64,000 bases of DNA from Vanessa cardui. Its lineage: Eukaryota > Arthropoda > Insecta > Lepidoptera > Nymphalidae. The stretch spans positions 3,534,803-3,598,802 of the forward strand of contig NC_061129.1 in the NCBI RefSeq assembly GCF_905220365.1. The letters are read 5' to 3'. Shown here one piece after another: positions 27,901 through 39,900 of the stretch (position 1 is the stretch's first letter; the number at the start of each line of letters is the position of its first letter). The notes below the pieces were generated by a model, which had not been told where the DNA came from, ran no database searches, and was given only the letters and a program-made list of their open reading frames with translations. The position numbers and the translations under genes are program-made.

Positions 27901-30900
27901 CGTTCCGGTACACTAAGTAGCCGCTAGATGGCGCTGGTAACGTAACACAACCTATACCTGTTGACAATAATATTTCATAGATGGCGCTTTTACATATACG
28001 TACAAATTTTAAAATAATTGATTTATAGAACTAATAAAAAAGAATCTGTGTCATAAACTTACTTTTATAATGAAACAACACGCCCCTCTTGGGAAAGGCG
28101 CCTTTAGATCTAGCTTCAACAATAATTTCCACTGTGTCTGTGGTGGAAGTCAAGCGGGAAGGCAAGTCGACCTGTTCGCAAGTCGACAATAAAACATTAC
28201 CATTCGAATCCTCGACCGACACGTAGTCAGTACATTCATTTTCGAACGGTCCTATACCTGGAAACAATTGACAAAATATATAAAGAGTTATTAGTTTAGA
28301 ATATATCGTCATTATACATGTAGGTATATTATTTAGTCAGCTCCTAAGCTATCTACCACTTTTTATAATTAAGGAGATGTCGTTTGCATGGTTGTGTAAT
28401 TTGTCACGTTAGTTTGATAGTCTAAAAAAAACCCTGTACCACTAACTATATTTTTAACAACATAATATGTAAATCACATTTAACTCCTTCATTTTGGAAA
28501 TGTTAATATTTTATATCTACCAGGGGTGTATCTGATATTGAAACTCTGAAAATAAAATCTCGAAAGACATACGCTGGACTATTGGCAGCAAATGCGACGT
28601 TCCTTCGCCAATGTATGTATTCAACATTTTTCTTACAAAATTCTACTTCTGACCCACTCAGTGTCAACAGAAAAAAATAAATTAGGCAGAAAACAGAGTA
28701 GTCTTATAAAGTTTTTCATTTTATATCACACATAGACCATTCTCTTGCAAACAAGGCAGAGAAAAAATCAAGGAATATTATATCACTATTTCGAAATCTA
28801 AAAACTTGCTTCAAAAATTTTCATCGATACGTACGTAATAATTTTGTGGCTTTTATTTACGCCAAACAGGCACAGATTATTTCGCCAATGTCAGAAGACA
28901 CGATGGAGATTGATCGGTTCGGTCTAAATTACATGCTCAAATTAATTTTGAAGGCATAATAGTACTAGACGAATTGGAGACCCATAACCTATACGTAATA
29001 ATAATATAGGTCGTACGTCATTTCTTACTCCGAAATTATTATGACACACTTGAAGATCTATATCAGCACTCATCCACCCACATTCAACGTCCAAAGTTGG
29101 ACTATAACACACTATATCTATGTATACAATTGTCTGTTTTCATTTCACTGAGCGCAATCCCAATAATAAATCGTACTAATCTTATAAGACGGAAACTTTT
29201 GTTCGTTCGTTCCAAATCCGCACCAAAGAGTTTTAAACTTACATTGCAGTTATTACATATCCATTTAATACATCATGACGCTTATACTAAGCAATGGATT
29301 AGCTTCGGAAATATTGCATTTTCACAGACTATATAAGGTAAAAATATACTTTATTCAAGGAGGCTTTTAGAAGCACTTTTGAATCGTTATTTAACAACTA
29401 TATTAAGTGACGCTACCATCGGTCCGGAGTGTAGATTCTAGGTACAGAAGAAGGATCTCGAAATTTAATATATTAACTATTTTAACATATGTATAATGCT
29501 TTCTTTACTAATAAATTTAATCTATACAAATGGTATGAATTTATGAAACCACGAAGTTAAAAATGTCTTAAGAGTATTTAAATATGACAAGTGTATTAAA
29601 ATCATGTTAGATGATAAATTTGCTTAGACATTATTCTAGTAAAATAGAATATTATTATAAACTTGGTATCATCCGCTTTAAAATTGAATTATATATTATT
29701 TTGCCTGCTTCATCCTCACGGTAAGTACTGCCTATCACTTTTTATTTGATAATATGTATATCGAGAATAAGGAGCTTACCTTATATTAATCGATAAAGAA
29801 CTATAAAGAACTTACTTCTCAAACTAACATCTAGCAGTGTTATTCGGATCACTTGCTCAGGATTCACGCGAAGTTTCCACCGGCACTCGTCTCCGACGTA
29901 GAAGTGCGGGTAGCCAGGTGTCCGGATATACCCCTCGCTATCCGGTCCCCTTTCCGATATATACACCTCGCGATTGCAATAGTGAATCGATAATAGATCT
30001 GGAACAATATAATACAAGCTTATTGTTATAGTTTTAACGAAATAATTAATATTTAAATATTTTTACAGCTGCATACTTTTTTAACTGTATTTTTGTTATT
30101 TTGTCATGTTTTGTATTTATGTATTTCAATAGAAAATAGCCAAGGATAGAAGAGATAAACTATCTATATGTATAAACATGAAAAACCACACATTGATTAA
30201 TCACGAATTGACATTGGCAGGTAGATCCTTTTGGGGTGTAGATATCCGCTAAGAACTGTATGAGACTTTACCCCTGAGGGGGTAAAACGGAGTTGGAAGT
30301 TTGTGTACCTATTTAAAGCCGCGGTTTCAACTAGTATTTTATAGTTCAACTAGACTATCCTAATTTCTCTCTCCCATAGTGAAACGGTAAGTTCACACGA
30401 CCGGAAAGAGTCCGAATACGAGACGTTAAACAAACATAATATTATACACAATGACAAATATGTATACAAATATACAGTAACTGCTTCTGAATGTGCTATG
30501 TGAATGACAATACATTGAATAGAATAGAGATCATTACTACAATTTCAACAAAAAAGTTTCCAATATTGTATTAATAAAAATTAATTAACATCCTCTAAAT
30601 ATGCCACTGTCAAGCTAATCTTCTTCCTTTAAGGAGAAGATTATGGATCCCACCACGCTGCTTTAAAATGGATTGGTGGATTAATGCAAATAATAAATAC
30701 CAATTAAAGATTGTAAAATTAATTACAACACAAACATTATAAGTAAACTTAATGAATTGGCAACCTCCGTGGTCGAGTAATGTGTAGACCGGTTTTTATG
30801 CGAACGCCACTTTGAGACCCCGGGCCCGATTACCAGACGAGTCGATGTAGAAAAAGTTCATTAGATTTCTATGTTGTCTTGGGTGTGGGTGTTTGTGGTA

Positions 30901-33900
30901 CCGTCGTTACTTCTGATTTTCCATAACACAAGCGTTAGCTGCTTACATTGGATTCAGAGTAACATTGTCCAATATTTATTATATACATATTTTTATTATA
31001 ATATCCTTAATATAAATTGTAAATTTATTTAGAGACATATGAACTATTAATTAATGAAATACAGAATAGCTTCGTATGTTCACAGAAAGTATACCAAAAC
31101 CTATCCTCAATAACACACTACTGATGGTTGACAACTGGATTTACGACAGACTACCTACGATAAAATTTCCGATGACGGTATACAATTAATGTCAATAGGA
31201 ATGTTTCCAGGAATCTAACAACATAAAAGGCATTAAATAATTGAATTATGACCGATCTGATCTTGTTTTACGACGCTACTTAGTAATGTACATTTATTAT
31301 ATTAGAAAAAGCCTACTTCAAAGAATAGAAGAAATGAATCTTATATTAAAATATCATTGGTCAAAATACGAGGAAACCCCAATGATGTATTGCATGAATG
31401 TAAATATATAATTAATGTTGATTTCATGGAAAAAGTACAAAAAAATAATTTGTTGTTCAGAGTAAAAAAAGTAAAGTAAAGTAACAGCCTGTGCATTTCC
31501 CACTGCTGAGATAAGATCTCCTCTGCCATTACGGAGAGGGTTTGGACCATATTCCATTTGGTGGAATGCACATGTGGCAGAATTACGATGAAATAAGACA
31601 TATCCAGGTTTCCTCAAGATGTTTTCCTTCTCCACCGAGCACGAGATAAATTATAAACACAAATTAAGCACATATATATAAGTGGTGCTTGCCTGGGCTT
31701 GAACCCAAAATCATCGGTTGAGATGCACGCGTTCTAACCACTGTTGTTTAACTAGAAGTAAATGTATGAGGCGATCCCGTTGCCTCACCACTCGGCGGCA
31801 TGGTGGAAACCCGAGGATTGTTTCAGTGGGTAGGACAGGGCATTTGTCCCTGATACGAGCCCCTCATGGCCCCGGTTGAGTCCCACATACCCGTCATGGT
31901 TCCCCACCGGACGGCATGCGTAAACGCATTTCCTCCTCGTTAAACAAAAAGAAGGAGTAATGTATGATGGCAACAGGGTTGTTTTATTTTCACCACTCAT
32001 GCAAAAGTATAGTTTCAATCATGCAAAATTCTGAAAATGTAACGATGACGTTTCATTTTACAATATCATGTGTATATCATGACACTATCTTAACTCTTAA
32101 ATCAAACATATATTTTTTTAAGAATTCAAAATTTATTGCCACTTTTTCGGCGATTCACGATTTTAAATTGACCAATATTACCCACGCTTAAAGGAGAAAA
32201 AAAAACATAGTAAAACTTGTTGTACAAATGACACAATTGTATCACCCAAAACCCCACAGGACCAGCAAATCAACAGTGACAATTATTAAGTATTATAATA
32301 ATTACGAATAGTATTGTTGATCTTTATATTATTATTATTTAAAGAGGCATGACATTATAATTTGTCAAAGGTCATATTTCCATAATTCTCTTCACGATCC
32401 CAATTCAGTATTCAAACAATCCAAGTCATCAATAAACATCTTAAACTGCCATTCCCAGAAATGTCGCTGTCATACCCATTGAACTATGATCGTTTCATTT
32501 CATTCGATCATAAATTCTCATTCATTCATTCATATTAAACTCTCGTGCTGACACTACACTTAACGGGATTCTTTAATTGATAAAATGCATACAGGGAATA
32601 AATTTATCATTGCATAACTCTATTGGTCTATTCTTTTGATAAAGATTTTGGATTATATCTTCTTGAGAATATAACTCATTTCATTACTAGTATATATAAT
32701 ATTTACAAACGATATTAACAAACTATATTAAGTAAAGTTACCAACGGTTCAGAATGCAAATTCTACCGAGAAGAACCGGCAAGAAATTCAGTAGTTACTC
32801 ATTTTAACATTTAAAAATACAAAGTCATGTTAGTTAAATACAATAACATATATATGTATTATCCTGTCTGGAAGTTAACAAGTATTAGCTCCGAGCATTT
32901 TTACCATCTATATAATCTTGCATTGAATAATATGCCTTCTTTACCAATATAATTTTTACAAATGATTTTAATTTACATATGAATTTATATTGGTCGCCTA
33001 ATCCATGGCAATAAAAACTAGCTACTCGATGCAATATTCATATAATACATATGAATTGTACAGCATTTTAATAAATCTAAAAACCGACAAAGGCTAGTAA
33101 AAATCTCGTTATTTAACAAAGGGAAAGTTCTTTACGGTTACGATCCCGCCCCACAGACTGTGGAAAATATGAAAATCCACAAGAATAATTCATTGATTTA
33201 AAGATAACGTTGGTCACGCAATACTGTACAATCATAATGGGACTTTTAAACGATAATACTGCCATGTTGTATTTTCATTATTGTTTTCTTTGTGAGCTTA
33301 TTTGTCCATGGAACTCTGAAACAGAAAGTGGTTCACTTGGTGGTAGGGCTTTGTGCAAGCCCGCCTGGGTAGGTACCACCCACTCATCAAATATTCTACC
33401 GCTAAACAACAGCACGCAGTATTGTTGTATTCCAGTCTGAAGAGTGAGTGAGCCAGTGTAACTACAGACACAAGGGACATAGCATCTTAGTTCCCACGGT
33501 TGGTGGTGCATTGACGATGTAAATAATAAATAATAGTTAATATTTCTTACAGCGTCATTGTCTATGGGTGATGGTGACGACTAACCATCAGGTGGTCCAT
33601 ATGCTCATGAAAAAAAAAGGTCGATGTTTCACTATTTAACAGGGATCTCTCCTGTCAGCGAGCTTGGAGATAGTTCGCCAATATTGCTCTCTCTCTCTCT
33701 GTTTAGCTCTATTTGTCTGCTGCTCTTTCTCGAGCAAACCAACGGGGCCTGAATTAAAATCAAATACATAGTTATTCTTTTCTACGCCTAACACCAGGGT
33801 ACCAACATAATTTCCTTTAACACAGAAAACAGTAACTCATAAGTACAAATTAAGCATGGTATATACGTAAAGTGACTTTATTGAAGTTATTGAGCGAGGT

Positions 33901-36900
33901 CAATGACATCCACCTCTGAAGTTATATGTTCACATTATTTTCATTTCTGGGATACATAGTTAAGTGTATTAATTAAAGTAAAGACTGGACCTCCTTTAAA
34001 GAAGAAAATTTGAATCCCATTTCCAGTCGCTACAGCGCATTTTAGAACGTGACAAAATTAAAGCTAACTCATGGGGCTATTCACGATATTATCCTTGCCG
34101 AATTAAACACTAGTTAGAAAATTGATCCCTATTGTTTTCTAGATTTGTATCCGTTACCTTCGCACAAGATAAAAGTCACTTGCTTCATTTAAAAATTCCT
34201 TGAGACAACACTAACTTGCACTTTAATTGCTGTACTTAGAGAAATATTTATTTATTTTATTGCTTTTTTTGGCGAGACATTAATATAATTTTTGTATATT
34301 ATAATTTGAATTTAAGTAGATAGATACATATATGTATGCATTTTAGATATCAGGTACTGTACATTATTTTATTTATTTATTTTTTAATATATTAATATTA
34401 CACTGTATTTATTTATTATGTTTATATCTGCTCTGTACACCCCTACCTTTTTCTATATCTGTTTTCCTCTACCTTAAGGTTGCCTGGAAGAGATCGCTGT
34501 GTTAGCGATAAGGCCGCCTCTTGTACATCTTTCATCTAACCGTGTATATGTGATTTATTTACTGGTGTACAATAAAGAGTATTTTGATTTGATTTGATTT
34601 GATAAATTGATGATTGAAGTTCTACAATCATGTAGAGGTTGTCCACGTCCGTCTCGGTCACACCCACTCGTTAGATAATATATAGGTAATACTTAGTGGC
34701 GGTGGCGTATTGGCAATGTTAGTAATGTTTATTATTTTTAACAGCGCTATTGTCTATGGACGATGCTGACCATTTACCATCAGTTGGGGCATTGGCACGT
34801 ACGCCAATCTACACTATAATTAAATAATAATCTCTTCATTAATAGTGTGTTAAAAAATATTGAAGTAAATGCAACAAATTATAGAGTATTATCTATTGTA
34901 TTTATGTATTGTATATCTATTGTAGAGTTTATACAGTGTCTTTGTAACATTCGTGTTTATAAAGTCGTTTCATTATTCTAATTTTCATTATCACGTAAGT
35001 GAGAGCTTTCTGACATAATCGTTTATGACGCAACGCTCCCTTAAATAACCTTTGTGTATTGACTAATGTTTACGTTGCTACGGACGAGCGACCTTGAACC
35101 GCGCCTTGTGCTTGAACCGTAGCTAATCGTAGCACCTGTGAATATATTTTCATTTCCAGAAATCTTCATTGACAGAATCTTTAACGAACTATTCAAACCA
35201 GTTAAAATATATATTTTCATTCACAATCGCTTATAGATCAAAAATAATAAAGTTCAGTTTAAAAATATATTTCCACACAGTCAAAATCCTTGGCAATCTA
35301 TAAGCGTTTGAGAAACTTTTACCTATCCATATCTAAATAATGTATGTCATAATATGTGGTTTATAATTATGTATATATATTTTGATGTATATGTATTATA
35401 TTTCTATGTGTGTATTATTGGGGTGTATTTATGTGTTTATTATTATACCTTAGTATAAATACTATACTGATGTTGTCTTAAATTTTCGCGATTATTACAC
35501 ATTTAAATAAAACTAGTTATAACGGATTTTAATCGCGTATATTAATTATTTTGGATATCCCGACGTTTCGAGCACTTTACAGCGTTTGTGGTCACGTCTA
35601 CCCGTGACCGCGATTAAAATCCGTTATAACTAGTTTTATTTAAATACTATACTATTTATCTTTTTCTATATTTTTTCTTCACCTACCTGTTTTCGTTCTA
35701 AGCCCCTATCACCAAAGGTTGTCTGTGAGAGATCGCTATAGGCGGTCGCCTTTGCGCACTATGTATCTAATGTTTTGTATCTCCCATATATTTCTATGTG
35801 TTGTGCAATAAAGTATTTTAAATAAATAAAATAAATATTACCCTTGTATTAATAATAAGAAAGACTCAATATTTTTATACCAAGATGTTTGATTTTATTT
35901 TTTAGAGACTGGCAACCCTAAATAATATTTTAACAGCGATTCGATCCGGATTTAAATCCCTCAATAAATAATATCAATGTCCGAAACTGATTGTTATCGG
36001 AAAGATTTTGCAAGATCTCATTTCAGATAAAAACACCATTACAGACAGGGTCATTTGCCATACTGCAATTTCCTTGCTATATACCCAATAACTTAGCCTC
36101 ATTGGTCTAATGGATAGCTAGTATGGGTTCTGAATTCAAAGTACTGGGTTGAAATCCTAGATCGAGTTTACAAATCTCTTTCACTGAAGATTGCGCGATA
36201 TTTTTTTATGCTATAGGTTTGCGTATGAGCATATGACTAACCTGGTAAGTGGTCACCACCGCCCATAGATATTGGCGCTGTTAGAAATATTAACCGTTCC
36301 TTACATCAATGCACCACCAACCTTGAGAATAACGATGGTACGTACCTTGTGCCTGTAGTTACACTGGCTCATTCACTCTTCAAATCGAAACCCAAAAATA
36401 CTAAGTACTGTTGTTTGGCGGTAGAATATGTGATGAGCGAGTAATACCTACCCAGACGGGCTTGCATAAAGCCCTACAACCATGATTACAGCGGTATACC
36501 AAATACCCTACAAATTTTATTAGAAAACTCGGTCCGAGTATCACTAACTCATAATCTATCGTGGGATAGGTTTCACTTTGAGTTTGAATGCCGACCGTAA
36601 GTGCAATAAGTAAATCATTTGGAATGTCATAGCTCATAGCTCACAGCGCATGAACAGCTTTAGAAACGGCTTAACCTTCTTACAGTGCAAATGAACAGAT
36701 ATGAATACTTCTTACTCATGCCTCGATGCTTGTTTGACCATTTGTGAATTCCACGCTTTTTTATCATTTTGTAGATGATAAAAAAGCGTGGAATTAATAC
36801 CTGTTGACTTCCAGGCAGGATATATTAATTTAAATAATTGTATTAATTAACATGACTGTATTTTTTTAAATGTTGAAAAAGAGTAACTACTGAGTTTCTT

Positions 36901-39900
36901 GCCGGTTCTTCTCGGTAGAATCTACTTTCCGAACCGGTGGTAGCTTCACTTAATTGTTAAATGACGATTCAAAACGCTTGTAAAATCCTACTTGAATAAA
37001 GTATACTTTGATTTGATTTAAAAAAACGATTTAAAAATAGAACGTTGTTTAAATGTGACATAACGTAATTAAAGAGCCTTTCAGATATGGAAGCGTGTTT
37101 GCGTATTTACACGAATTGTCCAAACATGACAATGTATGCCTCGATGTGTATATCAACAATGTATGTATATAAATCGGTGGTAACAAATTTGTGACTATCA
37201 ATAGCACTCTTCGTGAATTTTATAATATTTAGTTGGTATGACACCGATATTTATTTTGAATGTTTGAGAGAATTGTCTGTTTTGCATGATTATATTTGCT
37301 TTTTGTTCACAAGTTACTATCACATGTTTTTAGAAATCTAAGAAAGGAGGATTACTAAGACGAATATTTGCCCGTCCGCATTTGATTCGTAGATTCCACT
37401 CGATAGTAACTTAAAATTTTATAAAATACTGTAAAATTAAGAATCAAAAGTGCTCGTAAGAGCCTACTTGAATAAAGTATATTTTGATTTTGATAAGCTG
37501 TCTAAAACCGATCAGCTTAGTGAACTCATATATTATCAAAATAAACCCACCCAATGCCATTATATCTAGGTAGTTATGTTGTGCAATCAATAAACGGGCC
37601 CAATAGGCGTGAGGCATAATATAAATATATCGTCAAATTATGCAATCAACCCCTGACAGCAACCCCAATTTAAATAAGCCGCAAAATAAATATATTTTTA
37701 AGTACCCTATAACTAATAATTTTGCAAAATTTGTTGTTCATAACTGTATATTGTAAATTGACAATATAAAAAAAGAAAAAAAAAATAGATCCCGCTGAGT
37801 TTCTTTCTCCGGTTCTTCTCAAGTCTGAGGTATTATATTCCGAAACGATGGTAGATTTTCGGAAATCAATAAGAAAGTTTAAACACTTCCATTTTTAATA
37901 AAGGTTTTTGACCTTTGGCTTTGATTAATAAACATATATTTGACTATATATTAATAAAAATATAACCTACACTGATATTATAGTTGACAAGTAACTCGGT
38001 CTGTTTATTTGTCTGTATGTCTTGCAAGCTTGAACTCCAAGAAAGAATGTCTCCCCTAAAAGGCAAGCTGAAACAATTAGGATTAGATACAAGAAGTAGA
38101 AAAGTTCAAGGAAACGGGATGAATGTTCCATTAGCTTTCCAGTTAACAGACAGACTATGTAAAACAGATCCTATAATAACATAGGCTATTTAAAATGTAT
38201 GTTACATTGAATGTCGACAAGTGACGTTTCAGTGATTTTGATCACGTGAATTCTTATCAAAGATTGCGGTTCAAGTCGTTCTAGCACGAAATTATAATGT
38301 ACTACCGACCCGCTCCGGCTTCGTACGGGTTCAAAACTGTTACTAAATATACTGCAGAATGTTTCTTGTTTCTACTATATTATCCGTGTATTATATACAA
38401 AAACCTTCCCCTCGAATCACTCTATCTATTTAAAAAAACCGCATCAAAATCCGTTGCGTAATCTTAAAGATCTAAACATACATTCGGAAAGGCAGCGGTA
38501 AGCTACTTTGTTTTACACTATGTAATAATGATAATTTAGTCAGTGATTTTTTATTTTTTATTATATTTAAATTTATCAAAATAAATAACACGTTTCTTTA
38601 AAAGTAGAACTACATATTATCTTTGTTCGTTTACTTTGAAACGAGATACGTATCACTAACCACAGTCATATAATATACTGCTCTTAATTTTAGACATTAT
38701 CCTTGAAATGTGTTAGCTTTGACACAGAATATCCACTTTAAACAGATCCATTGCATTTATAGAACGAAATAGTGTTGATATATAGATATAAAACTAAAAG
38801 GGTCTACTTATAATGGCTATAGCGTATTGAGGGGAGCAAAAATCGCTACTGCATTTAGTCCTCAATATAACCGAACAATGCAATAAATTCGTTAGTCGTA
38901 AGCGAAATTATATCTTACTGCTTTGATATAAATCAGGAATTGCTTTGTACGATATTATGCAATTTACAGTAATTGTCACCAGGGAAATCAGAGTCGTTAT
39001 CAATTATATTAAATACACTGTTAAATGTTGTAAAATCGGATATAATAGAGTTGTTACAAACCATTCAAATAAAATGTTACAACACTGAAAATATAAAGAA
39101 AATATATTCAATAAATTGAAATTCCAATAAAAAATATATTTCTAATCAATCAATTGGTGGTAGGGTATTCTATGGATTATATTCGATATATATTCGAGGG
39201 TACCACCAACTGTGACTTAACTCTACGTAAAAAATAGAGTACCTATCCTGATTCTGAATCTAGGTCTTCCGAATCCAACGGTGTGTGCGTTGGAGTTATC
39301 AAAGTAACAATGTATCTGTATCATAAGCATTATCTATCTATCTATTAAATATATGGATTAAAAAAAATATGAAAAATTAATCGTAAAAAAGTACATTGAC
39401 CAAGTCTTGTAAATAAATACTAATAAAACAGATCTCGTTATCATGAGTCCACACGTGTGTAAAAATACTGAAAACGTGCCACGTGCCGACCTGCTGACAA
39501 ATCCCTGAGGATAGCCGAAATGAAGCTAATCCGGATTTGTGGGAATGATTTTTTGTAGATTATGTAGTTTCTGTAATTTTGCAAACGACTTTTTATATAG
39601 ATACAAAAAACCGAATGGCATAGGGAAGGAAATTTGCTTTATTGTGATGTAGCAACATTTTACAATGCTTGGTAACGATCCGTTTAAGAAGATAAGAGAA
39701 GGCTTCGTTTGTTATTCTACAGCGCTGCTGCACTGCAATTTATAAGAGGCAAACACATACATGTAAGTATAGTTTATTTGAGTAAGAAATAAACCTGAAC
39801 AAACCTTAGATATAAAGGCGTGTTATTTTCTAGTAACCCAGCTATATTGTGCACTACTAACAGTTCTTGACTTATATATTTTTAATATAACTTCCTAAGT

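Noticed and set aside
33278..33511. Overlapping ORFs of 60-77 codons on both strands
   Set aside because: All lie within a family A SINE-like repeat found at many other places in the window.
35456..35653. CRISPR-like repeat
   Set aside because: Only one inverted pair, no regularly spaced direct repeats, and a eukaryotic context.
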